Source of the DNA: Streptomyces murinus
GTDB taxonomy: Bacteria; Actinomycetota; Actinomycetes; Streptomycetales; Streptomycetaceae
Assembly (NCBI RefSeq): GCF_002154555.1
Contig: NZ_MUNF01000027.1
Location: 1 to 33,543 of the forward strand
Reading direction: 5' to 3'
Length of the DNA stretch: 33,543 bases
Position 1 is the first letter of the stretch; each line of letters starts with the position of its first letter. Made by a program: the position numbers and the translations under genes. The notes below the pieces were generated by a model. That model made no database searches, was not told the origin of the DNA, and saw only the letters and a program-made list of their open reading frames with translations. This document shows positions 16,741-26,906 of this stretch, piece by piece.

Positions 16741-17187
16741 CTAGGCAACATTGACGCGCTGACCGGGCGGGGCTGCCTCAAGCCACGCGAGGAAACCGGT
16801 CAGCGCGTCTTCGCTCATGGCGAGTTCGAGGCGCGTGCCCCGGTGGACGCAGGCGAGGACCACCGCGTCGGACAGCAGCGCCAGTTCCTCCTCGCCCTCG
16901 GGCAGCCGGCGGCCGGCCACCTCGATCTGGGCGCGTTCCAGGACACGGCGGGGGCGGACCGCGTAGGAGAAGACCCGGTACCACTCGATGCGGTCACCGT
17001 TGTAGCGGGCGACGCCGTAGCTCCAGCCCTTGCCGCCGGTGTCCGGTTTCTCGGCCACGTCCCAGCGCAGGGAGCAGTCGAAGGTCCCGCCCGAGCGCTG
17101 GATCAGCCGGCGGCGCAGGCCGAACAGAAACAGCCCGACCACCACGAGCGCGACCACGATCCCGCACACAGTCAGAGCGAGGACCAT
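16741..17187 (-). CDS. DUF2550-type membrane-anchored protein
   Basis: The 148-residue protein has one N-terminal hydrophobic segment (MVLALTVCGIVVALVVVGLF), then RRR and a cytoplasmic domain. That domain starts RSGGTFDCSLRWD and includes GWSYGVARYNGDRIEWYRVFS, the hallmark of the DUF2550 family found next to atpC in actinobacteria. I choose ATG 17187: GAGGAGG lies 9 bases upstream, whereas it is only 3 bases from a GTG at 17193. The function is unknown; its conserved position after the ATP synthase operon does not prove a link. A strong hairpin separates it from atpC, so it is probably transcribed on its own or by read-through. Its stop is five bases from that of chiC. Confidence 0.87.
   Translation of the reverse strand: MVLALTVCGIVVALVVVGLFLFGLRRRLIQRSGGTFDCSLRWDVAEKPDTGGKGWSYGVARYNGDRIEWYRVFSYAVRPRRVLERAQIEVAGRRLPEGEEELALLSDAVVLACVHRGTRLELAMSEDALTGFLAWLEAAPPGQRVNVA
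16753..16809. terminator. Perfect 14-base-pair hairpin inside the DUF2550 gene, likely chiC terminator
   Basis: GACGCGCTGACCGG (16753-16766) is the exact reverse complement of 16796-16809, with 29 bases between. It begins 18 bases after the chiC stop but lies within the last codons of the opposing gene, where one arm encodes a DALTGF segment. The loop is long, and there is no T-tract. Confidence 0.55.
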
Positions 17188-17268
17188 CGGCACCGACCTC
17201 CTCGTCTCCTAGGTAGGGAACTGCTTCTACTACTGAGTAATGAAACGGAAAAAACACCTACATCTGCC

Positions 17269-17313
17269 TCAGCCGCGACCGGCACCGGATTGCTCCGGGC
17301 CGGCCGCGGCTGA
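17269..17313 (-). terminator. Terminator of the ATP synthase operon
   Basis: A 15-base arm (17269-17283) pairs with 17299-17313 with one mismatch, and the loop itself contains a CCGG/CCGG stem (17285-17288 with 17295-17298). It lies 28 bases downstream of the atpC stop. Reading on along the minus strand, a run of six T follows about 14 bases after the stem. Confidence 0.8.
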
Positions 17314-17340
17314 GTGATGTCAACGTACCGCGCGGCTGGT

Positions 17341-17715
17341 TCAGCGTGCGGTCGCCGCACGAAGTCGGACGTCCGCGCGGCGCTCGGCGGCGGCGTCGCC
17401 CTCCGCCTTCGCGCGCTCGAGTTCCCGCTCCGTGCGCTGGACATCGATCTCGTCCGACAGCTCGGCGATCTCGGCCAGCAGGGACAGCTTGTTGTCCGCG
17501 AACGAGACGAAACCGCCGTGCACCGCGGCGACGACCGTTCCACCATCACTCGTACGGATGGTCACCGGGCCCGACTCCAGCACACCGAGCAGCGGCTGGT
17601 GACCGGGCATGACGCCGATGTCGCCGGAGGTGGTGCGCGCGACGACCAGGGTGGCCTCGCCGGACCAGACCTGGCGGTCCGCGGCGACCAGCTCGACGTG
17701 CAGCTCAGCAGCCAA
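17341..17715 (-). CDS. atpC: ATP synthase epsilon subunit (F1)
   Basis: The 124-residue subunit sits in the F1 central stalk and couples rotation to catalysis; in bacteria it can also inhibit ATP hydrolysis. The N-terminal beta sandwich shows MAAELHVELVAADRQVWSG, GDIGVMPGHQPLLGVLESGPV and the AAVHGGFVSFADNKLSLLAE stretch. The C-terminal helical pair (ERELERAKAEGDAAAERR) is complete. The start codon is TTG at 17715, with GAGGAG 8 bases upstream; no ATG or GTG is available nearby. It is the last gene of the operon and, unlike its neighbours, is preceded by a 110-base spacer with two strong hairpins, which may lower its expression relative to atpD. Confidence 0.96.
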   Translation of the reverse strand: MAAELHVELVAADRQVWSGEATLVVARTTSGDIGVMPGHQPLLGVLESGPVTIRTSDGGTVVAAVHGGFVSFADNKLSLLAEIAELSDEIDVQRTERELERAKAEGDAAAERRADVRLRAATAR

Positions 17716-17734
17716 GAGTGGCTCCTCGGGTCAC

Positions 17735-17812
17735 CACCCGGCAGGGGTGCCGGGTGTTGGGGTCAATTCTAGTGGGCGTTGCTGAGGGGGCGGGACGCGC
17801 CCGCCCCCTCAG
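17735..17812 (-). other. Two strong hairpins in the atpD-atpC spacer
   Basis: CTGAGGGGGCGGG (17782-17794) pairs perfectly over 13 bases with 17800-17812 around a five-base loop. CACCCGGCA (17735-17743) pairs perfectly over 9 bases with 17748-17756 around a GGGG loop. Both lie between the atpD stop (17826) and the atpC ribosome site. They could be attenuators, RNA-processing sites or 3' stabilisers for the upstream message. Confidence 0.75.
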
Positions 17813-17825
17813 AAGAGCACGAGGC

Positions 17826-20179
<2,354 letters not shown>

Positions 20180-20200
20180 GAGTCAGGTCCCTTCCTTACG

Positions 20201-21793
20201 TCACTTGGCGGCAGCGGCAGGAGTGTCCTCGCCGAGCAGCTTGCCGTCCGAGGTCTCGAACTGCTTCTTGAACTCGGCGATCGCGTCGGCCACGGCGGTC
20301 AGAGTGTCGTCGGACATCTTGCCGCCCTCCTTGATGGAGGTCATCAGGCCCTGGTGCTTGCGGTGCAGGAAGTCCAGCAGCTCGCGCTCGAAGCGACGAA
20401 TGTCGGCGACCGGAACCTCGTCCATCTTGCCGGTAGTGCCGGCCCAGACGGAGACGACCTGGTCCTCGGTGGACATCGGCTGGTACTGGTCCTGCTTCAG
20501 CAGCTCGACCATGCGCTGACCGCGCTCCAGCTGCGACTTCGAGGCCGCGTCCAGGTCGGAACCGAAGGCGGCGAACGCCTCCAGCTCACGGAACTGGGCG
20601 AGGTCCACACGAAGACGGCCGGAGACCTGCTTCATCGCCTTGTGCTGGGCGGAGCCACCGACTCGGGAGACCGAGATACCGACGTTCAGCGCGGGACGCT
20701 GACCGGCGTTGAACAGGTCCGACTCCAGGAAGCACTGGCCGTCGGTGATGGAGATGACGTTGGTCGGGATGAACGCCGAGACGTCGTTGGCCTTCGTCTC
20801 GACGATCGGCAGACCGGTCATCGAACCGGCACCCATCTCGTCGGAGAGCTTGGCGCAGCGCTCCAGCAGACGCGAGTGCAGGTAGAAGACGTCACCCGGG
20901 TAGGCCTCACGGCCCGGCGGGCGGCGCAGCAGCAGGGACACGGCGCGGTAGGCGTCGGCCTGCTTCGAGAGGTCGTCGAAGATGATGAGGACGTGCTTGC
21001 CCTCGTACATCCACTGCTGACCGATGGCCGAACCGGTGTACGGCGCAAGGTACTTGAAGCCGGCCGGGTCGGACGCCGGGGCGGCGACAATGGTCGTGTA
21101 CTCCAGCGCGCCGTTCTCCTCCAGCGAGCGGCGAACGCCCGCGATGGTGGAGCCCTTCTGGCCGATGGCGACGTAGATGCAGCGGACCTGCTTCTTCGGG
21201 TCGCCGGTGCGCCAGTTGTCGCGCTGGTTGATGATGGTGTCGACGGCCAGGGCGGTCTTGCCGGTCTGGCGGTCACCGATGATCAGCTGACGCTGACCAC
21301 GGCCGATCGGGGTCATCGCGTCGACGGCCTTGTAGCCGGTCTCCATCGGCTCGTGCACCGACTTGCGCTGCATGACCGTGGGGGCCTGCAGCTCAAGGGC
21401 GCGGCGGCCGGACGTCTCGATCTCGCCGAGGCCGTCGATCGGGTTGCCGAGCGGGTCGACAACACGGCCGAGGTAACCCTCGCCGACCGCGACGGAGAGC
21501 ACCTCGCCGGTACGCGTGACCGGCTGACCCTCCTCGACGCCACTGAACTCGCCGAGGACGACGGCACCGATCTCGCGCTCCTCGAGGTTGAGGGCGAGGC
21601 CGAGGGTGCCGTCCTCGAACTTCAGCAGTTCGTTGGCCATGGCCGAGGGAAGACCCTCGATCTTCGCGATGCCGTCGCCGGCGACGGTGACCGTACCGAC
21701 CTCCTCGCGCGAGGCCGCGTCCGGCTTGTACGACTGGACGAAGTTCTCCAGCGCGTCCCGGATCTCCTCCGGCCGGATCGTGAGCTCCGCCAT
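20201..21793 (-). CDS. atpA: ATP synthase alpha subunit (F1, regulatory)
   Basis: The 530-residue non-catalytic nucleotide-binding subunit begins [20 protein letters not shown] at ATG 21793. The reading frame stays open for another 90 codons upstream but lacks conserved sequence there, and AGGGAA lies upstream of the chosen ATG. Key motifs are the P-loop [11 protein letters not shown], then [35 protein letters not shown] in the central domain, and the SISDGQ-like [16 protein letters not shown]. The C-terminus is Ala/Lys rich (DTPAAAAK). The 160-base spacer before the gene holds two stable hairpins, unlike the tight junctions elsewhere in the operon. Confidence 0.98.
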   Translation of the reverse strand: MAELTIRPEEIRDALENFVQSYKPDAASREEVGTVTVAGDGIAKIEGLPSAMANELLKFEDGTLGLALNLEEREIGAVVLGEFSGVEEGQPVTRTGEVLSVAVGEGYLGRVVDPLGNPIDGLGEIETSGRRALELQAPTVMQRKSVHEPMETGYKAVDAMTPIGRGQRQLIIGDRQTGKTALAVDTIINQRDNWRTGDPKKQVRCIYVAIGQKGSTIAGVRRSLEENGALEYTTIVAAPASDPAGFKYLAPYTGSAIGQQWMYEGKHVLIIFDDLSKQADAYRAVSLLLRRPPGREAYPGDVFYLHSRLLERCAKLSDEMGAGSMTGLPIVETKANDVSAFIPTNVISITDGQCFLESDLFNAGQRPALNVGISVSRVGGSAQHKAMKQVSGRLRVDLAQFRELEAFAAFGSDLDAASKSQLERGQRMVELLKQDQYQPMSTEDQVVSVWAGTTGKMDEVPVADIRRFERELLDFLHRKHQGLMTSIKEGGKMSDDTLTAVADAIAEFKKQFETSDGKLLGEDTPAAAAK

Positions 21794-21833
21794 CTGGGTT
21801 CCCTGCTCTCCTTGTTGGGCCCGAAGTTTCACT

Positions 21834-21896
21834 TTGGGGGGATGGGGACTCCCCCCAACAGGAGGTGAATCCTCTGCACGGCCCAACCAGGGCCGT
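21834..21896 (-). other. Two hairpins in the atpH-atpA spacer
   Basis: TTGGGGGGA (21834-21842) pairs perfectly with TCCCCCCAA (21850-21858). ACGGCCC (21878-21884) pairs perfectly with GGGCCGT (21890-21896) around a five-base loop. They precede the atpA ribosome site on the minus strand. A role in mRNA processing or in setting alpha-subunit yield is possible but unproven. Confidence 0.65.
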
Positions 21897-21953
21897 ATGT
21901 ACGTACTGCTATTACTCGGTATGTCGAGGTGCTGCGTCGCTGTCGCGTCGCCG

Positions 21954-22769
21954 CTAGCTCGCCATGCGGCGGGCGGCCTCGTCCAGTCGGTCCGCGAGCG
22001 AACCGTTGATGACCTCGTCACCGACCTGGACCCGCATACCGCCGACGACGTCGGGGTCCACATCCAGGTTGAGGTGGATCCGGCGGCCGTAGAGCTTGCC
22101 GAGGGCGGCGCCGAGGCGCTGCTTCTGGGTGTCGCTCAGCGGTACCGCCGAGGTGACGACGGCGACCAGACGGTCCCGGCGCTCCGCGGCCAGCTTGGAC
22201 AGGGACTCCAGTCCCGCTTCCAGGCTACGACCACGCGGCGCGGCCACGAGGCGCACGACCAGACGCTCGGTGGCGGGCTTGGCCCGTCCGCCCAGCAGCC
22301 GGTTCAGCAGCTCGGTCTTGGCCGCGGCACCCGCGGTGCGGTCGGTCAGGGCGGCGCGCAGCTCGGTGCTGGAGGCGACGATCCGGCCGAAGCGGAACAG
22401 CTCGTCCTCGACCTCGTCGAGGTTGCCACGCTTCTCCGCGGCGGTGAGGTCGGCGATGTCCGCCAGCTGCTCCGTCGCGTCCACCAGGTCGCGGGGCTGC
22501 GACCAGCGGGCGCGGGCCATCCCGGCCACCAGGTCGGCGGCCGCGCCGCTGACCTGGGCACCGAGCAGGCGCTGGACCAGCTCGGCCTTGGCCTCTCCGG
22601 ACTGCGCCGGGTCGGTGAGAACCCGGCGCAGGCCGGCCTCGCGGTCGAGCAGCGCGGTGACGGCCGCCAGCTCGTCGGCGAGCGCGGCCGCGTCCACGGA
22701 CGTGGAGTCCGTCAGCGCGTCAAGACGCTCCCGTGCGGCTGCCAGGGCCTCGCGGCTCGCTCCGTTCAT
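21954..22769 (-). CDS. atpH: ATP synthase delta subunit (peripheral stalk, OSCP-like)
   Basis: The 271-residue subunit links the top of F1 to the b-subunit stalk. It is longer than the roughly 180 residues of E. coli delta, as is usual in Streptomyces. The N-terminal helices ([39 protein letters not shown]) come first. The C-terminal beta region [62 protein letters not shown] carries the delta signature. Its ATG overlaps the atpF stop (ATGA at 22766-22769), indicating coupled translation of the two stalk subunits. Confidence 0.95.
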   Translation of the reverse strand: MNGASREALAAARERLDALTDSTSVDAAALADELAAVTALLDREAGLRRVLTDPAQSGEAKAELVQRLLGAQVSGAAADLVAGMARARWSQPRDLVDATEQLADIADLTAAEKRGNLDEVEDELFRFGRIVASSTELRAALTDRTAGAAAKTELLNRLLGGRAKPATERLVVRLVAAPRGRSLEAGLESLSKLAAERRDRLVAVVTSAVPLSDTQKQRLGAALGKLYGRRIHLNLDVDPDVVGGMRVQVGDEVINGSLADRLDEAARRMAS

Positions 22770-23311
22770 CGCGCGGCCTCGGCCTTCTCCTCGAGCTCGT
22801 CGAGGAAGCGGTCGATCACACGGCTCTGCCGGGCGTGGTCCTCGAGGGACTCGCCGACGAGCTTGCCGGCCAGGTCGGTGGCGAGCTTGCCGACGTCCTG
22901 ACGCAGCGTGGACGCGGCGGCCTTGCGGTCGGCCTCGATCTGGGTGTGACCGGCGGCGACGATCTCCTCGCGCTGCCGCTGGCCCTCGGCCCGCATCTCG
23001 GCGATGAGCGTGGCACCCTGCTCCTGCGCCTCCTGGCGCAGTCGCGCGGCCTCGTGCCGTGCCTCGGCCAGCTGGGCCTTGTACTGCTCAAGGACGCTCT
23101 GGGCCTCGGTCTGCGCGGCCTCGGCCTTTTCGATACCGCCCTCGATGGCCTCGCGACGCTCTTCCAGAACCTTGTTGATGTTCGGGAGGAGCTTCTTGGC
23201 GAGGAAGCCGAAGACGATGACGAAGGCGATCAGGCCGATGACGAGCTCCGGCCACGGCGGAATGAGAGGGTTCTCCTTCTCCGCCGCAAACTGAACCCAT
23301 GAGTGGGTCAT
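22766..23311 (-). CDS. atpF: ATP synthase b subunit (Fo peripheral stalk)
   Basis: The 181-residue protein has one N-terminal membrane span (about residues 20-42, ELVIGLIAFVIVFGFLAKKL). A long charged helix follows, rich in Ala, Glu, Arg and Gln (for example AEAAQTEAQSVLEQYKAQLAEARHEAARL), that forms the coiled-coil stalk. The start is ATG 23311 with AAAGG 7 bases upstream. Two copies are expected to hold F1 through the delta subunit. Only one b-type gene is present, so there is no separate b-prime subunit here. Confidence 0.96.
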   Translation of the reverse strand: MTHSWVQFAAEKENPLIPPWPELVIGLIAFVIVFGFLAKKLLPNINKVLEERREAIEGGIEKAEAAQTEAQSVLEQYKAQLAEARHEAARLRQEAQEQGATLIAEMRAEGQRQREEIVAAGHTQIEADRKAAASTLRQDVGKLATDLAGKLVGESLEDHARQSRVIDRFLDELEEKAEAAR

Positions 23312-23352
23312 CTCAGTGCCTTTCGTCGAATGGGCTGTCGCTGTCGTTCGAC

Positions 23353-23580
23353 TCAGGAGTAGACGAACGGCATGACGAGGCCGATGAGGGCCAGCGCCTC
23401 ACAGAACGCGAAGCCGAGGATCTGGTTGGAGCGGATCAGGCCCGCCGCCTCGGGCTGACGCGCAAGAGCCTGCGTGCCGTTACCGAAGATGATGCCGACG
23501 CCGACGCCGGGGCCGATGGCCGAAAGGCCGTAACCGACGGAGCTGAGCGAACCAGTGACAGCGGCAAGGGTCTGGGACAT
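23353..23580 (-). CDS. atpE: ATP synthase c subunit (Fo rotor ring)
   Basis: The 75-residue proteolipid is two membrane helices joined by the polar loop ARQPE (residues 40-44). The first helix is Gly-rich (GYGLSAIGPGVGVGIIFG). The proton-carrying carboxylate is E61 in AFCEALALIG on the second helix, so this is a proton-type Glu ring without the extra residues of a sodium site. The start is ATG 23580, with GGAAGAA upstream. The upstream spacer contains a seven-base-pair hairpin; high yield of this subunit is needed because the ring holds many copies. Confidence 0.98.
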   Translation of the reverse strand: MSQTLAAVTGSLSSVGYGLSAIGPGVGVGIIFGNGTQALARQPEAAGLIRSNQILGFAFCEALALIGLVMPFVYS

Positions 23581-23605
23581 GCCAGTTCTTCCTTTTCTTT
23601 ACGGA

Positions 23606-23627
23606 CCGGTGGGGGGTTGGCCACCGG
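23606..23627 (-). other. Hairpin in the atpB-atpE spacer
   Basis: CCGGTGG (23606-23612) pairs perfectly with CCACCGG (23621-23627) around an eight-base GT-rich loop. It is 26 bases upstream of the atpE start. It could protect or delimit a separate atpE message. Confidence 0.5.
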
Positions 23628-23655
23628 ACGACCAGGGGTTTCGGGGCGGGGTGGC

Positions 23656-24480
23656 TCAGTGGTGCTCGGCGAGCGCGCCCTGGATGTAGGAGCAGGTCAG
23701 CAGGACGAAGACGTACGCCTGGACGGCCTGGATGAACAGCTCGAAGGCGGTCATGACGATCGTCATCACGAACGAGACGCCGGCGTAGGCGATACCGATG
23801 CCGTTCAGCATGTACCAGCTGGCGATCGTGAAGAGCACGATCAGCGTGTGGCCGGCGAACATGTTCGCGAAGAGTCGGACGGCGTGGGTGAAGGGGCGCA
23901 CCAGCAGGTTCGAGAAGAGCTCGATGACCATGGCCAGCGGCAGCACCGCGCCGAGGGACTTGTCGTAGCCCGTGAAGTTCTTGAAGGCGCCGACGAAACC
24001 GTGCCGCTTGAAGGTGAGCGAGACCCACAGGACGTAGACGATCGCGGCCAGGGCGGCCGGGTAGGCGATGATCGCCGTCACCGGGAACTGGGCGACCGGG
24101 ATGACCGACCAGAGGTTCATCATCCAGACGAAGAAGAAGAGAGAGACGATCAGAGGTACGTACTTCTCTCCTTCCTTCTTGCCGATGGTCTCGTAGACGA
24201 CACCGCGGCGCACGAAGTCGTAGCCGGCCTCGCCGACCATCTGGAGCTTGCCCGGGATGACCTTGGCCTTGCCGAAGGCGGCCCAGAAGAAGCCCACGAC
24301 GATGATGGAGCCGAGCAGGGCGAGGAGCATCGGCTTGTTGAAGTAGAGGCCGTTCGTGTCCCCCCAGATCGGCTCGAAGAGGAACGAATGCAGGCCCGGA
24401 GCGACGGTCCCGAAGCCGCACCCGCTGAACAGGTGGCAGCTCGAGTCGAAAGCGAGCGTCTGCGTCGGATCAGCACTCAC
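23656..24480 (-). CDS. atpB: ATP synthase a subunit (Fo proton channel)
   Basis: This 274-residue polytopic protein forms the proton half-channels against the c ring. The essential Arg is in HAVRLFANMFAGHTL; the C-terminal helix FELFIQAVQAYVFVLLTCSYIQG is also typical. I set the start at GTG 24480 (MSADPTQTLAFDSSC) because AAGGAG lies 7 bases upstream. An ATG at 24495 or a TTG at 24516 would add residues with no ribosome site. The gap to atpI is 225 bases and contains a small hairpin (24668-24683). Three Cys near the N-terminus (FDSSCHLFSGCGFG) are probably external. Confidence 0.96.
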   Translation of the reverse strand: MSADPTQTLAFDSSCHLFSGCGFGTVAPGLHSFLFEPIWGDTNGLYFNKPMLLALLGSIIVVGFFWAAFGKAKVIPGKLQMVGEAGYDFVRRGVVYETIGKKEGEKYVPLIVSLFFFVWMMNLWSVIPVAQFPVTAIIAYPAALAAIVYVLWVSLTFKRHGFVGAFKNFTGYDKSLGAVLPLAMVIELFSNLLVRPFTHAVRLFANMFAGHTLIVLFTIASWYMLNGIGIAYAGVSFVMTIVMTAFELFIQAVQAYVFVLLTCSYIQGALAEHH

Positions 24481-24667
24481 CGCGGGCTCCTTCATCGTGG
24501 CGCATAGGTACGGCAACCTCGTTGTGTCGGCGCGGCGTGCGGCCGCGGGTCGGCACGGGACTGGTGTGACGGATGTGGGGGCGGCTGGGGGGCATCTCGC
24601 CTCGCGATCGAACAGGCGTCAGCTCAGATGCCCGCGCCCGCGATGCCGCAGTTGGCACCGGACGATA

Positions 24668-24683
24668 GCAGCATGCGTGCTGC
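24668..24683 (-). other. Small hairpin in the atpI-atpB spacer
   Basis: GCAGCA (24668-24673) pairs with TGCTGC (24678-24683) around a TGCG loop, 22 bases downstream of the atpI stop. The 225-base spacer (24481-24705) shows no reading frame I would call a gene and no other strong structure. Confidence 0.4.
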
Positions 24684-24705
24684 GCCTTTATCCCGGCCCT
24701 ACCTC

Positions 24706-25146
24706 TCACGACGAACGCCCTGTCTTTTCGGGCTTGTCACCCGAAGACGAGGCGTCCGGTTCGACGTAGAGGGTCTTGGCCTTCATGTGCGCACGCGTCT
24801 GCGCGGCGATCCACACGAGGGTGGCGACCACAAGCGTGATGGCGAAGGCACGCGGGTTGAAGAGCGTGGTGTTCTTGAACAGTGCGACGAAGATGACCAT
24901 CAGCAGCAGCTGAGCCGCGTAGAGCATCAGGCCCATCATCTGGAACAGCTGCGGAAATGACTTGGCGGTGCGCTGGAGCACGTAGAGACCGAGCCCCATG
25001 AAGAGGATCACGACCACCGTCGCGACGACGGCCCCGATCGCTCCCTTGCCGCCCGCGACCACACCACTGACGACGGCGGCAAGCGCGCCGACGACAGCCG
25101 TGGGTACGGCGGCCTGGGCCAGGATCCGGGCGTCAGAAGACGGCAT
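24706..25146 (-). CDS. atpI: ATP synthase protein I
   Basis: This 146-residue membrane protein is the first gene of the operon. It has four hydrophobic segments, near residues 10-30, 34-55, 70-92 and 100-117, and a polar Ser/Asp/Lys-rich tail. AtpI is not part of the finished enzyme; in other bacteria it is linked to c-ring assembly or magnesium supply. The start is ATG 25146, with GGAG about 9 bases upstream. Its position before atpB and its topology make the assignment firm even though the family is weakly conserved. The operon's control region, including a Rex-like operator, lies directly upstream. Confidence 0.9.
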   Translation of the reverse strand: MPSSDARILAQAAVPTAVVGALAAVVSGVVAGGKGAIGAVVATVVVILFMGLGLYVLQRTAKSFPQLFQMMGLMLYAAQLLLMVIFVALFKNTTLFNPRAFAITLVVATLVWIAAQTRAHMKAKTLYVEPDASSSGDKPEKTGRSS

Positions 25147-25448
25147 GGCGGCAACTCCGCTTTCACAGGGGGGCAGGTGTCGTCATGGACGAGCGTAGTC
25201 CCGGGCTGAGTGAACGAGACCTCACACCAAAGGGCCGTCGCACTACGGTCCGTCGGTTCTATCCCGGGTTCTCGTGAACAGTATCACAAACTATTTGATG
25301 AGGTCTTTACCTGGTAGGTGTGCTTGCTGTCACACATGAGAGTGACTCTGCACGTCTGATCAGAAACCGAGCCGCTTTGTCTGGTATTAGGGATCTTTGC
25401 TCCCCCACGACTTGGCAATGCTCTAGTCAGATTCTTACCTTGCCCGTC
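25147..25448 (-). promoter_or_regulatory. AT-rich control region of the ATP synthase operon
   Basis: No gene lies in these 302 bases. Bases 25261-25440 are only 48 percent GC (87 of 180 by count), far below the flanking genes. AGAGTGACTCT at 25339-25349 is an 11-base palindrome. A Rex-like operator sits at 25272-25289. On the minus strand TAGTTT (25293 to 25288) is a possible -10 that overlaps this operator, but I see no good -35 for it. I see no clear terminator for the upstream WecA-like gene. Confidence 0.6.
25272..25289 (-). promoter_or_regulatory. Candidate Rex operator (ROP) upstream of atpI
   Basis: On the minus strand the 18 bases read TTGTGATACTGTTCACGA. The Rex consensus is TTGTGAA-N4-TTCACAA, and 12 of the 14 fixed positions match. 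Rex senses the NADH/NAD ratio and represses respiratory genes in Streptomyces, so a site ahead of the ATP synthase operon fits. The site is 126 bases upstream of the atpI start. Confidence 0.7.
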
Positions 25449-26777
25449 TCAGGAACGGTCAGGAAAACGCCCACGAGTGCCGATTGCGGTCGCCCCGTTG
25501 ACGCCGGACACACCGGCCGTGACGGGCGCGCGCTCATCGGTCTCCGGCTCGTCGGGAGCGTCCTGCGCGGCCGCCTCCATGGCGAGTTCCGCCTCCGCCG
25601 CGGCCGCCCGCCGGCGCCGGTAGCGCGGCGGCACGAAGCGCTGGGCCCACACCGGCACCCGCGGTGTGAAGCGCGGCAGGAGCAGCAGGACGAGGCCCAC
25701 GGCACTGAGGAAGACGACGCCGAGCACGATCCACATCGACGCCGAGTTGACCGAGTAGGCCAGCGCGCCGAAGGCGATCAGCGCCGACCAGAAGTACATG
25801 ATCAGCACCGCGCGGCTGTGCGAGTGGCCGATCTCCAGCAGCCGGTGGTGCAGATGCCCGCGGTCCGCGGCGAACGGCGACTGCCCGCGCCAGGTGCGCC
25901 GCACGATGGCCAGCACCAGGTCGGCGGCCGGGATCGCGATGATCGTCAGCGGCATCAGCAGCGGGATGTACACCGGCACCATCTGGTGCACGGTGGCGCG
26001 CTCGGAACCGGAGAACAGGTTCATCACGTCCGGGTCCACCTGACCCGTGATCGAGATGGCGCCCGCGGCCAGCACCAGGCCGATCAGCATGGAGCCGGAG
26101 TCGCCCATGAAGATGCGCGCCGGGTGCATGTTGTGCGGCAGGAAGCCCAGGCACATGCCCATCAGGATCGACGCGAACAGGGTGGCGGGGGCGGCGGCCT
26201 CGATGCCGTACGACACCCAGACGCGATACGCGTACAGGAAGAACGCCACCGTCGCGATGCACACCATGCCGGCCGCGAGACCGTCGAGGCCGTCCACGAA
26301 GTTCACGGCGTTGATGGTGATGACGACGAGCGCCACGGTCAGCAGCGTGCCCTGCCACTGGGTCAGCGCCACATTGCCGACGCCGGGGATGGGCAGCCAC
26401 AGGATCGTCAGACCCTGCATCACCATGACGCCGGCGGCGATCATCTGGCCGCCGAGCTTGATCAGGGCGTCGATCTCGAACTTGTCGTCCAGGACGCCGA
26501 TCAGCCAGATCAGGGCGGCGCCGGAGAGCAGGGCCCGCGGCTCGTTGGACTTCTCGAACACCCAGTTCAGGCTGGACAGGTGGTCGGCGACCAGCAGGCC
26601 CGCGCACAGTCCGAAGAACATCGCGATCCCGCCGAGGCGCGGAGTGGGCTCCCGGTGCACGTCCCGGGCCCGGATCTCCGGCATCGCCCCCGCCACGATC
26701 GCGAACTTCCGCACCGGCCCTGTCAGCAGGTACGTCACCGCGGCCGTGATGCAGAGCGTCAGCAGGTATTCACGCAC
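25449..26777 (-). CDS. WecA/Rfe-like undecaprenyl- (or decaprenyl-) phosphate sugar-1-phosphate transferase
   Basis: This multi-span enzyme of the MraY/WecA family transfers a sugar-1-phosphate, probably GlcNAc-1-P, from UDP-sugar to polyprenyl phosphate to start cell-wall glycopolymer synthesis. About 11 hydrophobic segments are present. The family motifs are HREPTPRLGGIAM, the Asp pair in GVLDDKFEIDALIKLGGQ, NAVNFVDGLDGLAAG, FMGDSGSMLIG and the cytoplasmic HLHHRLLEIGHSH. A long Ala/Arg/Glu-rich tail (about the last 80 residues) is added. I start at GTG 26777 (MREYLLTLCITA), with GGGGAAG close upstream; GTG 26789 would add four residues. The LCP ligase encoded at 32103-33230 could act in the same type of pathway. 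Confidence 0.92.
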   Translation of the reverse strand: MREYLLTLCITAAVTYLLTGPVRKFAIVAGAMPEIRARDVHREPTPRLGGIAMFFGLCAGLLVADHLSSLNWVFEKSNEPRALLSGAALIWLIGVLDDKFEIDALIKLGGQMIAAGVMVMQGLTILWLPIPGVGNVALTQWQGTLLTVALVVITINAVNFVDGLDGLAAGMVCIATVAFFLYAYRVWVSYGIEAAAPATLFASILMGMCLGFLPHNMHPARIFMGDSGSMLIGLVLAAGAISITGQVDPDVMNLFSGSERATVHQMVPVYIPLLMPLTIIAIPAADLVLAIVRRTWRGQSPFAADRGHLHHRLLEIGHSHSRAVLIMYFWSALIAFGALAYSVNSASMWIVLGVVFLSAVGLVLLLLPRFTPRVPVWAQRFVPPRYRRRRAAAAEAELAMEAAAQDAPDEPETDERAPVTAGVSGVNGATAIGTRGRFPDRS

Positions 26778-26906
26778 GGGCTTCCCCACAGGTCTCGCTG
26801 GCCATCACAGCCCCACAGCCTAGCGGCGGGCGTATACGTCTGAGGACTTACGGGTAGCCAGGATGGTTGCAGACCATGCTGTGAGGCGCCCCGCGCCCGG
26901 TTCCGG

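Noticed and set aside
20201..22063. Extended start for atpA at 22063
   Set aside because: The added 90 codons are not conserved and overlap the end of atpH. The start [10 protein letters not shown] at 21793 has a ribosome site and matches the family length.
24481..24516. TTG or ATG starts for atpB at 24516 and 24495
   Set aside because: Neither has a ribosome site, whereas AAGGAG lies 7 bases before the GTG at 24480.
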